In this document: in pieces, positions 10,796 through 22,763 of the stretch | Position numbering within the stretch: the stretch's first letter is position 1 | Layout: the number at the start of each line of letters is the position of its first letter | From: Celoporthe dispersa | Lineage: Eukaryota; Ascomycota; Sordariomycetes; Diaporthales; Cryphonectriaceae | Length of the DNA: 64,000 nt | NCBI GenBank assembly: GCA_016584495.1 | Contig: WAID01000007.1 | Location: 3,396,001 to 3,460,000 of the forward strand | Reading direction: 5' to 3' | The notes under the pieces: generated by a model | What the model saw: only the letters and a program-made list of their open reading frames with translations | Database searches by the model: none | What the model was told of the DNA's origin: nothing | Made by a program: the position numbers and the translations under genes

Positions 10796-13525
10796 CTAAG
10801 CAAAGTTCTCTGGGTGCAGAATACCCGCCATATTGCCCTGTTTGACACGCTTCAGCGTGAGTGCCGCGATGAGAGCGGCACCAACACCAGAACCGTCCTC
10901 GGCGGCCAGGATCTCGACAGGATCCTCATCACGGCGGTTGGCCTTGGGGGCCCAGTCCAGGATCTCGCGGAGAGCCTGGGCGCCGCGCTTCTTGAAGTGA
11001 GGGTACTTGTTGAAGACGGAGCCGTCAGCGCCGACGTGAGCACTCTCGTAGTTCTTCTTCTTGCAGATAGCGGCGACGCCACAAGCCGAGAGGCGGGCAG
11101 CCCGGGTTCCGATGAGCTCCGCCGTCTTGCGGATGAGCTCGAGCTCGGACAAGTTGGGCTTGAGGTCGAGCTTGTCCAAGAAGAGGTCGAATGTCTCCTG
11201 AAGGTTCTCAAAGGGGTCACTAGAGACGCGGGGTGGTCAGCCATCTGCCATGTAGCAGGGAGTACAGTATCATCAGAAGGAAAACAAACGCAGAAGAAAA
11301 GTTTTCGGTCTCAGAACCGGATACATGAGTGGGAATCAGTTGAGGAGGAGAATGTGAGACAATAGACGAAATTACATCGGAATCCGAATAATCGCTCATG
11401 AAAAGCTCGGAACAGTTGCAAGACTCGGAGACAGAAGAAAAGCGCTTCTTGGCGCGGCAGGCGTACTCTTCGATGGCTGACAGGAAAGACGAGTCCAGAC
11501 TGTAGGGCTTGCGGAGCTTCGAGATGTCCTGGCCGGCAAGGATACCGGACTCGTGGTTATCGTGAAGGTCGACCATGATCAGGCGGAAGATCTCGCCCAG
11601 ATACAGACCGGCGATCATCTTCTCGAAGGCCTGCTGGCCGGGACGGGGAGAGTCCTTGTCGATGATAATATCGTACTTGGTACGAGGCAGAACCTTGTGC
11701 TCGTTATCAAAGGCGCCCCACTCGCAGTTGATGGCCATGGGGGTGTCAGGAGGCAAGTTCATGTGGGCAAGCTTGGGGATGGAGCCGAGGTCCTCCATGT
11801 AGGCAGCATTGCAACCGGTGCCAAAGATACAGCCAATCTTCATCTTAGTGTCGGTGTAGGCGGAGGCAATCAGGGTCCCGGTGGTGTCGTTGATTAGTGC
11901 TGAGAGCTTGATAGGAACGCCCTGTCGACCGGATTAGCCTCTACAGCATGGTGTGATGAATCTATACACCTACCCGGGCAGCCAGGGCAGCCTCAAACAT
12001 GGGGACGACGTTTTTGCCCTCAACACCGTCGATATCGAAGCCCTTGGTCCAGCGCTGCAGGATGCCCTCGTCGATGTAATTCTGAGTTGCAGGGTAAGAG
12101 AAAGTGAACCCCAAGGGGAGTGCTTCCAGGTTGGTCGTGCCGTGGTGAGTCTCGATGAACTGGGACAAGCAGTCGGCAATGTACTCCCAGAGCTCCTCGG
12201 AGGAGCCAGTCTTGAGCTCCTCGGGCATGCGGTATTTGGACTGGATGATGTCGAATTCGGACTTGGCCTCTGTCAGGGTAATCTCGCACACACGCAAGTT
12301 GGTGCCACCCATATCCAGAGCCAGGAATGTGCCAGTCTCATATCCATCAGGGAATGACATGACCCAGGTCGGGTTCATGGGCTTGGTACACAGTCAGTCC
12401 ATCTTTCCAGTGCTCAAGCGATATCTGGATGGAGATGCGGTGAACGGAACTTACAATACTGCCACCCTCGACGCTCAGACCTGCATACGGTGGTCAGTAT
12501 GTGGTGAGCATTTTATAGGTTATTATCTGGCTAGGAACATACCCTTCTCCAGCTCCTTGACAAAGTGGTCAGTGATCTGCTTCAGCTTAGCCGTGGGGAC
12601 AGTCAGCATGTCCTCCAGAGCCTTGATCTCCGCCAACAGGCTCTTAGGGATCTCGGCAAAAGAGCCTGGATTATTGTTCGACATGTTAGCAAGGCTGTGC
12701 AAAAGAGTGCACTAAAGTTCAGGATTGATGGTCAGAAGGCCAACGGCAAAAGCTGACACCCACTTTGGCTGCTTGCTAAATAGTGCTGGTGGTGGTGGTA
12801 TGAATGGCCTTGGAGTGTCTTGGGAGGAATTGCCTTGTCATGTGGGTAGAGGCAAGGCATGTGACTGTCAAATGCCATCCAGTTGTTGACAGTGAGCAAG
12901 GGGAGAGAGGAAGTGCCTAGGATGACCAGTAGAAAGGTGAAGGGTATTGTGATGGGGAGCCAGAGGATGAGGGGGGGGTCCCGAGGCCCCAAAGGGCTGA
13001 ATAGGTCGTTGGAGATGGGTGATTAAACCAAAGGTGACTGTTTGCGAGTGACACAACTTGATGATTTGTAGGTTGAGGGCCAAGATCTCCAGGCTGCAAG
13101 CCTAAGTTTACAGGTAGGTGGAGGTGTGATGACAGTGCTGTAGGGAAGTTTGTGATGAGGATAGTGACTCTTGTCTCTCTTAGGTATATAGGGATATGAG
13201 TAGGCAATGTTGATAATAGAGGCATGTTGTGAAAGAATCGCCGTCTTGAGGCTATCTCAGGGTACCCAGAGTCAGGTGAGACGCCTGGGCTGGGAGAACG
13301 GAGTGCAGGAGCAGTCAGCCACTTGGCCTGCCTTGTTCCTGCTTGTTGTGACACTGGGGATTCCCTCTGGCTGTTGGAATACTAAGAGACATCTCGTGAA
13401 AGCATCTATACACTATAAAACAACCAAGACCATGGTGATGTTGGTTGATGGCAGCTGAGAAGAGAAGAGCGTAACTTGCCTGTTCCCTTGCGGGAGGGTG
13501 GCTTCTTTGGGCCCAAGCCGACCAT
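10796..13525 (-). CDS. hxk1: Hexokinase
   Basis: Six exons: 13525-13476, 12694-12543, 12480-12455 (26-nt micro-exon), 12381-11974, 11921-11467 and 11219-10796. The sum is 1515 nt (504 aa). The enzyme phosphorylates glucose and other hexoses with ATP in the cytosol. The phosphate-binding loop FLALDMGGTNLRVCEI, the sugar-binding LGFTFSYPATQ and INCEWGAFDNE, and the C-terminal VGADGSVFNKYP followed by EDGSGVGAAL are all present. The first exon encodes MVGLGPKKPPSRKG, which matches known fungal hexokinase N-termini. It joins exon 2 in phase only through a weak GTTACG donor at 13475, giving a long 781-nt intron. A neighbouring GCAAGT does not keep frame with the acceptor at 12695. An alternative start is the ATG at 12685. 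Hexokinase is preferred to glucokinase because of the N-terminus and the EGGSI micro-exon. Confidence 0.93.
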
Positions 13526-14863
13526 CTTGACTGATTGTTTGAAGTGGGTTGAGAAATGTAACCAGGTCAATAGAGGAGACTAGTCGATGAAGACCTAATG
13601 CTGTCTGTGAGTATCAGGTCTTTGGCTGTGAAGATGGGCAGGATGGAGGTCGTGGTTGAAGGTGGATAGCCCCAAGAGTCAGGTGGGCGACACAGTTGGG
13701 AAGACGAGAAGACGAGCTCAGTGAACCAAGTCCAGGCGCGGCGATCAAAGTGGGTCTCCAAGGGCCAAGCTATCCTTGCTTAAGGTTCAAGAGGGGGACT
13801 GGATTCACAGGACAAGACACAGACAAACGGAGTACAGGGGATTCAGATCATGAAAAATATCCGATCCTCGGGTTGAGGATCTGAGTTTCCCAGCCAGTCA
13901 CGGGGTTCCCAGGCTGATTCCTTTTTGTTGAACTACCCGGATACTTTCCCAGGCCAGGGTGAGCGTGGCCCCTCCGAACTGCCTGTGGCGCCTCGGTCCC
14001 AGCTCAACGGTACGCAGCTCCAGTAGGGCTTTACAGTAAGAAACATTCATGCTTCACTTTCAGCCAGCGCCTACAACCTAAAACAAGGTTCAAATTGTGA
14101 TTGTTGGGCCTTGTGGCTTTGAGAGCAGCCATGCCCCCCTGGCGACCATATCTCCAGTGCTTCATAGTGCCCAGCACCATTATCGAGTTCACAGAACATA
14201 GACCTCACAAGATGAATGCAGGCTGTTCACGACTTTCTTCTGGTCCTGGAAGTGCATCTTGAGCCGAGGTAGCTCGAGTAAGACTCAGACAAAGGCACAC
14301 GACATGTGGTATGACCATTTCTTGAGTACATCGCTAATGTCAGGTGGTGACCAGACAGTCTATGAGCATGCTGGCAGCAGAGAGCTCGGCTACCCCGCCA
14401 TGCCACTCCAAATGCTCGCTTGAATTGAACTGAACTGAATCGAAGAGAACCCCACCATGACACCACCCTGGCTCTGATTTTTTTAGGCCATGTCATATGT
14501 GGCTGTGGTGGCGTCTCAGCCACACGTGTGTGGCCCGAGGGACCTCGAAAAGATACGTACCGATTGAAGGGACCTAACGCGGCTTAGCTCCCGTCTTGGC
14601 AAAGGGTCAACGTAATCTTTCTGGGGAGCTACCACGGTATCATTATAGCGAGCTGTCCTTTGCGATCCACGTTGTTGCAGGTGAAGGACGAACTCTGAGA
14701 AAAGCACGGTGGTGATTCTGGAGTCCTCAACAACAGACGACCAATGACCAATTGATTCCGTCACCTTCACCTTCTTTCCCTCTTCTCTGCTTTGTGTTGT
14801 CCTGTTTCCTCTCCCTCTCCGGCTGCGCGAAAATACAAGCGCCGCCTCTACTCCTCTGCCAAG
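13526..14863. other. Divergent promoter region of hexokinase and OST1
   Basis: This 1.3-kb stretch lies between the hexokinase and OST1 start codons. It has pyrimidine-rich patches just before the OST1 ATG, as is common in fungal leaders. I see no gene or recognisable repeat in it. Confidence 0.5.
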
Positions 14864-16475
14864 ATGAAGTTCGCAGCGCTGCTGCCAGCACTCGTCTCGT
14901 GCCTGTCCTCCGTGGTGGCAGCAACATCCTTCGACTCTACCCAAGCGTCCAAGATCTCGCTGCCCTCTACCTTCAAGCCTCCTCAGGTCTTCAAAAATGC
15001 CAACTTGGTACATATCATCACGCTGGAGAAGAACTATGCCAAGGAGGTCATCAACACCAAGGTCGAGAACATAGCAAAGGAGCCTCAGGATGAGTACTTC
15101 CTCCCTTTCACCCCGGATCAGATGTCCAGTGTGGGAGGCCTGGAAGTCAAGGACAAGAAGAACGCAGATGCAGGACCATTTGCGGTAGAGGCTGTCGAGT
15201 TCGACCCAGAGAGGTAAGACGTCCTGTCCTGGCTGCTGATGCGAGGCACAGACAGAGAGCTAATACGGGCGCAAAATACGCAGCACCGTCCAGTACTACC
15301 GAATCAAGTTTCCTGAACCTCTGAAGGCCGGAGAGGAGCAGACCCTCTCCATCAGCTACTACTACACCGATGCTTACAGGCCTCTGCCCGCGACCGTCGC
15401 CCAGGAGGATCCTCAGTTCCTTGTTTACTCCTTCTCAGCATACTGCCCTTCGGCCTACACGACCTCCAAACAAAAGACCGAGGTCAAGGCGGCCTCTTCC
15501 AACATCCCCGACTACACAAAGGCTCCTGGAAGTGGTGATGTGGCCGAGTTCCCCACCAAGTCGGGCACCAAGTTGACCTACGGTCCTTACGACGAGAAGC
15601 CTGCGGGCGCCGAGCAGCCTGCGACGGTCCGATTCGAGTTCACCAAGCCCGTCCTTCACGTCACCGACCTCGAGCGCGACATCGAGGTGAGCCACTGGGG
15701 TGGGAATGTCGCCTTCGAGGAGCGCTATACCATGTACCACCGCGGCGCCAACCTCTCTTCACTCTTCAGCCGGGTCAAGTGGCAGCAGTCGCAGTACTAC
15801 AACCCCAACACCTTTGCGCTCAAGGAACTCAACTTTCCCCTCCCGCCGAGCAGCGCCGACGCATACTACTATGATATCATTGGCAACATTTCGACATCTC
15901 GTTTCCGGACTGGCAAGAACGAGGCACTCTTGCAGACCAAGCCTCGCTACCCCATCTTTGGCGGCTGGAAGTATCCCTTCACCATTGGCTGGAACGCGGA
16001 CGCCAAGAACTTCCTGCGCAAGGCCACTACTGGAGGTTATGTCCTCAATGTTCCGTTCCTCGAGGGGCCAAAGCAACCTGAGGGCGTCGAGTACGAGAAC
16101 ATCGTGGTTCGCGTCATCCTGCCAGAAGGTGCCGAGTAAGTGTGATGCGGTCAATTTTCTTGTGGAATAGCATCTAACCTGTGTGTCTCTAGTAATGTCC
16201 AGTACTACACCGACATCCCAGAGTCGGCCATCCACAGCGCCGATGTTGAGATTCACAAGACATACCTAGACACTATCGGGCGTACCACCTTGGTCGTCAA
16301 GGCGCGCAACCTGGTGGACGACTTCCGCGACCGCAAGCTGATCGTCTCGTACGACGTCCCCTTCCTGGTCAGCATTCGTAAGCCTCTGGTTATCTTTGGC
16401 AGCATGGTCGCGACATTTGTCGCTGCCTACATCATTGGCGGAGTGGAGTTGAAGATTACATCGAAAGCGAGGTAG
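14864..16475 (+). CDS. ost1: OST1 / ribophorin I, oligosaccharyltransferase subunit
   Basis: Exons 14864-15213, 15284-16135 and 16193-16475 give 494 aa. Both introns interrupt phase-2 codons and rejoin conserved sequence (DPE/STVQYYRIKF and EGAD/NVQYYTDIPES). OST1 is a non-catalytic subunit of the ER complex that transfers the lipid-linked glycan to Asn-X-Ser/Thr sites. A cleavable signal peptide is clear (MKFAALLPALVSCLSSVVAA). Luminal beta-rich domains follow, with the conserved HWGGNVAFEERY and the region PIFGGWKYPFTIGW. One C-terminal membrane span (PLVIFGSMVATFVAAYIIGG) and a short basic cytosolic tail end the protein. Length matches the family (about 470-500 aa). The first methionine of the open frame sits directly before the signal peptide. 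Confidence 0.95.
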
Positions 16476-18747
16476 AATGGCAATGTCTGTGGGGGGGCGG
16501 GGCCTGTTGGTGGGTGGAGGGAAAGAGCACGCATTGCGGAGATGATATCCTCTTTTCGTACTGTAACAATATCCAGGGAAAGGGTCAGGACACCAAAAGT
16601 CAAACAAATGGCATACCAAATGATTCATGATCGATCCTGTGCGGACGTGGCCCTCGGCAATTTTGTGAAGACCTGCCGGCAGATATTGCTCGACAACTAG
16701 GCAACCCAGTTCAAAATCCATACGTGCTTGACTGGCATGCTGGTATCAAGTGAGATGTTGCACAACGCCCGTGGGCAAGTGTCCCATCCTCCCTCGACGG
16801 GTGAAATCGCACATTTCCGACATCACAGGCCGTACGAAGCACCGCACAGGTGTTCTAGGTCCTTCAGTCACATAGCCACGTCACTATGAACCCGGAGGGC
16901 AAACATCCCGACGGTCGTGGGGGCGGGGTCCAACAGCGTGGTGTGGTGATGCCCACACCTGTCTCGGGTTCGTCCTATGCCTCTGCAACGCGCCGTGCCG
17001 TGGGTTGGAGTCCCCGACCCACCAATTATGTCTCCTCGCTCACGAGAACATTTAACGCATAAACTACAAGGCATGTAAGGCTGTCTACTCAGTAAACAAC
17101 CCAAAAGATCTGATGGGAATCTCTCTTGCTGTAGATAGGTATCCTCAAAAGGTAGTCAGTCATCAGGGTGTCTTTTGAGACTTGATCATCATCCCTTGCC
17201 GGGGACCGACACACGTATTTGGACAATCGATGCATTGCCAGGCGCCTTGGATTCGGAACGTTGCCGTACCGAATCTCGACGCTCTTGTAATTTATCGAGC
17301 GGGTGCGTCCACGCGAATCTCGGTGAGATTATCTCCTAACATATGAAAGGGTTCAGTGGTTGCCTTGTATAATCGAATTTTCCAGGTCCATCTTTGGGGT
17401 TATCTGATACTTTATGCTCTCATTCGGCTGCCAGCGGGTTATGGAGATGCGCACAAGAAAAATTAGAAAGCAAAAGAAAAAATTCAAGATTGGCTAGCTA
17501 GATTTTCTAAGACACCATTCCCAATCTCAGAATCCAAACATTTTTCACCTAGGCTTCTTCTTCCTTGCCCTCCTCTTGGGCTGCTCTCTGGCTGGCCTGT
17601 CAGGTGGCAGAGTAGTGCCCTGTGGAGGTAGTGTAATCTAATTAGCAGCCACACTGCCCCCTGGAGCCATGCCTCCCCCACCTCTAACGACAAACCCGTA
17701 CAAAAAGGATGCCAAACCGTCGCAGCGGCGGCTCATGGGACACAAAAATTCTCCATTTGGATATTGACGACCACTGAGGGCCGTCCTCTGCATTCTTATG
17801 GGCTCGCCCCCCCGTTTCACGATTGATGCGTCGGTCGGGCTGCATGGTAGTCGCCGCCGACTTAGGGGGCCGGAAAAGGAAGCTCAGTACTTGCTATGTA
17901 TCACTTCGCGCCGAGAACGAAACTGTCTAGGAACACAGCTCGCCGCCAGATTTTTTTTCTTGTTCTGTTAGCGAACCAAAGCTCAGTCGAGTTTATGTAT
18001 TGATGGTATCTTAGCAAAGAATATTTTGATTCCTACAAGCAGGCTGCAATGAAATCCAGGCGTCCCATCTCATTATCATCCATCACTTCCCCCAGCGTGG
18101 CTGTTCCGCTCCGTTCCACTAAAGATTGAGATGACAGCGGATCTGTCGTTCACCCGATATCTCAGTAATATATTTGATGGTTTCACCTAGTGTTTTCATC
18201 CAATATCACGAGCGGAAAGACCACGAACTCCGCGGCCGAACCTCGCGGCAGCCCTGGCAAAAGAGTGGGATGGTGGTACGCCGAAGAGACTCGGCATGCA
18301 CGCCATGATCAGCGTCATGCTAGAAGACGAGACCATCTGACCATCTGATATGATCCTGGGAGAGAGACGGTATGCTTGGTACTCATGCTTGGATTTCGAG
18401 AACTTTTACAATAACCCCAGGCCCTTGGCTTATAATTCACGGCTTAAGGTAGATAGGTGGTCCCTCGACTTTTTTTTTCTTCTTCCCTTTCCTTGTTGTG
18501 GATTTCCAAGGAAACCGAGACAGGACTCCGCAGCTTCAAGCTCTACAATTTGTCCATTAATCACTATTTATCTCCATGCATTCGTTGGAAAACACACCCC
18601 CAGTGGCCGGCCACAAGGGAAGTCGGACCCGGAGAAGGGCTGATGGACGAGACCGGATACAGATCCGTACGACCGAACGCCTGTACATTTCAGAATCACC
18701 GGCTCATGGAGATGTTATAGGTGAAGACGGGTCTGATAGCAGAAGTG
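16476..18747. other. Gene-poor intergenic region
   Basis: About 2.3 kb contains only short, mutually overlapping open frames without domains or coherent splice sites. The right end (18350-18747) may hold unresolved 5' exons of the membrane protein that follows. Confidence 0.45.
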
Positions 18748-19958
18748 ATGAGAAAAGGAATGGCCAATGTATGTCAACGCTGTCCAAGCAAACAATTACA
18801 TGGTGCTCACAATCTAGCAGTCGAACACGTTGGCAAGAGTAAATCTTCAGACACCTCAACCGCTACGATTCCAAATATCAAGAATCAATATCCGACCTCC
18901 ACGATGGTCGTCGTTCCCGCAGCACCAACAAGCCTAGTCACTGTTACTACATCACCGTCAACTAGACAGGGGATGAAGACAACGTCCTCGTCTCAGCCAT
19001 CACTAGAAGTCTCTGCAGTGTCATCAACAACAGCCAGTTCAAAGTCAATCATGTCCATCTCGAGCATCGACAAAATAGCACCCATGGCTTCCCCAGCATC
19101 TCCACGGGCTCCAACAGCTCCACTCGATTCGACAAGTGCAATCACTGCGTCGTCGACATCCACAGCACCGGTGGTGGTATCTGGACTCTCTACAGGAGCT
19201 CAAGCAGGGATCGCACGTAAGATTCTCGACAGAGCCTTTGGTGTCCTAGTTATATGACGCTAACATATTTCACAGTCAGTGTTGTGTCTATAGTCCTTGC
19301 ACTTTTGGGAGGTACCTGCATCCTGGTACGGCGTGGACATTCTTGCTCGAAAATTTCTCTACCGCCAAGCCTTATGTCGCGACTGAGGAGCTTTGGGCTG
19401 GCGAGATCGCTAGACACGAACATAGATAACTTCGATATCCTCGAGAGACCTGGCGAGTTCGAGACCAACGGCAGTAAGCTTGACGAGCACCAGCCACGCG
19501 TGAGCCATTCTTCCTGGCGGTATACAATGCCACCAGCTACGATTTCGATACCACCTTCATGCCACATACCAAGGAGACTTGACGAGGACACGATCTTCCG
19601 CATCGAGACACAACTGCAGCAAGAGTCTCAGGATTTTACTGAGATGTTTCCTACACGTCTGGCTCCACCTCCCTCTGCCTCGAGGCCAGGCTTTAGAAAG
19701 AATGTAGACACAGTATCATTGGAAAGGCCAGTCTCATCTGCAGTATCTGTGTCACGGTCCAGCACGGTTGTGGGGTGGAATGAAGAAGAGTCTGATTCCA
19801 AGCATAGCTTGAAAGGTCAAGAAGATCAGGAAGCGCAGGGAGACAGGTCGTCGGTCGAATATGTTCCCAGGAGCAGCTCTCGGCTCCACCTCAGTGCTCT
19901 ACCCAGCCGACCATGCTCTTTCTCAGAAAGGGACAATGGTATTGAGCTCGATAGTTGA
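18748..19958 (+). CDS. Ser/Thr-rich single-pass membrane protein (5' end uncertain)
   Basis: Exons 18748-19216 and 19276-19958 join in phase 1 over a 59-nt intron (GTAAGA...CACAG) and give 383 aa. Residues about 40-150 are a Ser/Thr/Ala/Pro-rich stalk expected to be heavily O-glycosylated. One membrane span, split by the intron, follows (GAQAGIALSVVSIVLALLGGTCILV) and then a basic stop-transfer RR. The remaining ~220 residues form a Ser/Pro-rich cytosolic tail. The architecture resembles WSC/mucin-like wall sensors and other fungal stalk proteins, but no N-terminal cysteine-rich domain or signal peptide is visible after the ATG at 18748. Either an upstream exon is missing from this model or the gene is truncated. 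A sensor role is only inference. Confidence 0.6.
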
Positions 19959-20546
19959 AAGGCATACTGTATATAAATATAGGAATTTTATGCATTCCTT
20001 GATTTTTGGGTTTGATAAGTAATTATTCTAGAAAGATCCCACAGCTAGAGATACTCAGAAGATGAAAATGGTCCATATATCGAGTACTCATGTGTTGTAT
20101 GAACCGCGCATGGCCACAGGCGTACTCCCAGCCCCCACCAACCCCATGCACACGATTTTGGGACACGTCTGGCAAGGGTTTGCATTGACAATGTATCACC
20201 ACAGATGCGACTGCTTGGTATTATAGATTTGGGCACTATACCTCAGGGAGGGCTTGAAACTATAGACAATGTTGGAACCGGGGATACTTAACCTAGGCAA
20301 ATCAATGAATGTCTTGCAGACGCTAGTGTCGCAATGTGGGATCTTTCGGTCAACCGTTGGTTCCTCCGGCTGACCAACAGTCGGCTGCTACTCCACCTAC
20401 GCATCTAGAGGCCATGGTCCGGATCTTATAAAGTGCCTAGAAAGCTATTTATTTTCTTGACATCTCTTGTTGAAGTGCCAGAAAGCCAGAGACTACAAGA
20501 GTACTGAAGAATTGTTTGCTCAAATATATGCGTGACCCAGCAGACC
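19959..20546. other. Intergenic, AT-rich
   Basis: This stretch holds the 3' region of the membrane protein and the promoter of the VOC-fold gene. No gene is apparent. Confidence 0.5.
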
Positions 20547-21177
20547 ATGGCCGCCACCCCTCCCTTCAAGATCCTCGGTTACGGCCACACGGGAATGACT
20601 GTCCGCTCCAGTAAGCCCTGCTGGCATGATATGGTCTATATTTGTGACGACGAGTATGTACTGATTTTATGTCTCCCTGCAGTGGCAGACAGCCTTCGCT
20701 TCTGGAAGGACACCCTCGGCCTCCCGATCATCTGGCAGCAGACTGTGCCTGGCAGCGCCGAGCCCAACGACCCAGTCCACACGATCACTGGCGCTCCGGT
20801 CGGCACAACTATGCGCGTCACCTTCATTGGACTGCCTCAGACGCCCCACGCCGGTGGAAGTAGCGACCCCAGCCACGTGTCCACGCTCGAGCTGATAGAG
20901 TACGAGCTGCCGGCCGACGTCACGGAGGGGCAGGGGGAGCTGCACTCCCCGGGCCAAGTCCTGGGATGTCGGCTCGGTCCATATCAATCTGATGGTCCAG
21001 GGCCTAGATGCGATTGTGGAATGTGTCAAGAAAGAAGGGTTCCATCTGTACAGTGGTGTATTTAAGGTGCCTGAAGAAGCACCGGATGCGCAGGCGCGTG
21101 GGCAGAGGATCTGCTATGTAAGAGGCCCGGATGGGGAGATGGTTGAACTGACAGAAATCCCGGCGAGGGGAGAATGA
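20547..21177 (+). CDS. Glyoxalase/VOC-superfamily protein with a one-base frame break
   Basis: Exon 1 is 20547-20610, intron 20611-20682, then 20683-21177. The frame breaks at the CCCCGGG run 20947-20953. Upstream sequence reads to an early stop at 21065 in one frame, while conserved sequence continues in the frame one base over (WDVGSVHINLMV to GEMVELTEIPARGE). Dropping one base gives exactly 186 codons. The paired beta-alpha-beta-beta-beta modules and the candidate metal ligands His (GHTGMTV), Glu (LELIEY), His (SVHIN) and Glu (GEMVELTE) place it in the vicinal-oxygen-chelate fold (glyoxalase I, dioxygenases, resistance proteins). The substrate cannot be deduced. An assembly error is at least as likely as a dead gene, because the sequence after the break is undamaged. 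Confidence 0.75.
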
Positions 21178-22763
21178 GGCAGAGGAAAGGCAGCGACTGT
21201 GAGTCTTTACTTTGGTAACACTATCACCGGAGGCTTTCTCATTAGTGATAGAAAAATCTGACGACGGACTGTTCGCGAGAAAGAAAGACATTGATTTTTT
21301 TTATAGCTTGTAGTTTCTTCCGTCTTATACTGTTCTGAACAATACCGTGTCCGTCCTCGGCGTCCGGAACATTGAAACAAGCATACTACTGTATGAATGG
21401 TGAAAGGCGAGCAAGGATTTGCGACGACCTTTCCAACACCTGGGCACACTCCATCGCGAAGTCCTCTCTCTGTAATTAGATATCATTCGGACGTCCTGGA
21501 GTACTTTGCGCCCGGCAGTCGGACATGGGTGTTGATCAGGATTTTGTAAAGCTGTACTGGTGGTTGCGTAGAAGTGAAGGCAGGGAAGCCGTCCAACCGC
21601 TGCCGACGGCCAGTATGTCCACTATAACCTAACCCTGCCTCCCTTCACACCCTACTGTGCCAGCTACAATTCTTGGTTGCAAAAGGTGTCGCGACAGACT
21701 TTATCTATAGACTCTGAAATCCATCCATAAAAGATAGCTCACATTAAGTCTGCTACACAGTAGTTCTCTGTAAAATTTGATCCCTTAAATACTGGACGGG
21801 CATAGAATACCGAACCATGCCTACACTAACAGTTCTTCTATGAGAACTCCACTGTAAAGTGTTAGTTTCTGCACAGTAGCCATTTGTTCTCCACTGTTTC
21901 CACGTGACCCCCAGCCATCACTTTCCAGCGTCGCGTCAGCTTCATCTCCGACCGCCTGTTTCCACCATCGACCTCCTGTATCCATCATCGCTATCAAACA
22001 GGGCTCTGCATGTATCATTCACTATCACCTCTGTGAAGGCCAGGCACTTTACCTGGGCTCTTCACCTGCCAGCCCTTCACAGGCCTGCTCAATCACAGCC
22101 ATCAACCTTTATCATACCACGTCGGGTTGCGGGCCCCTTTTCGCTCCCTCCCGTTGGCGGCGTCGTCATCACCACCGCGGGAACATTCACCCATCACTCT
22201 CTTATCGACAACACCATCCATCCCATGCAGAGCCCTGTAGGGTGATATCTTCAAACCAGGGTTAGTTTTCAAGGTGTCCGCTTCCTGCGGACGACCGCGC
22301 ACGCTTGCCCAACGTCAAGAGATGCTGCATTGCACACACTGCAGTAGTCCTAGGATGCATCGGTTCTCATCTCAGCCCACTACCAAGCGACAGGGCAGTT
22401 CACATGCTGCCCTGGGTGTGGGAAAAGGGACTTGCGGGGTCAAGCCCGGGGTCGCCAGTGAGCTGGAACACGTGCATCCAGGGACCGTTGTTAACGCGAA
22501 CGTGCGGGCTCTTCAGGTCCCTCTCTCTTTGCTTCGGATAAATTCTCTTTCGCTCAACATTCGAACCGAGTCAAGGCTGCTCGTGGGTGCTCTCATGAGG
22601 GATACCCACAAAAGCCTGGGCGGGCGGGAACCTATGTCAACGACATGGGGGCTTCAACTTTCGTATCCTCTCTGCATAGCCGTTGCAGCTGTGCAGATGA
22701 TTCAGTCCATCAAGTTGAAATTGTTGTTAACATGATATACTAGGTCTAGCACTCTTCGTCAAG
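21178..22763. other. Intergenic region
   Basis: About 1.6 kb with no convincing coding region; short open frames overlap on both strands. It holds the 3' region of the VOC gene and the promoter of the orphan gene at 22764. Confidence 0.45.
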
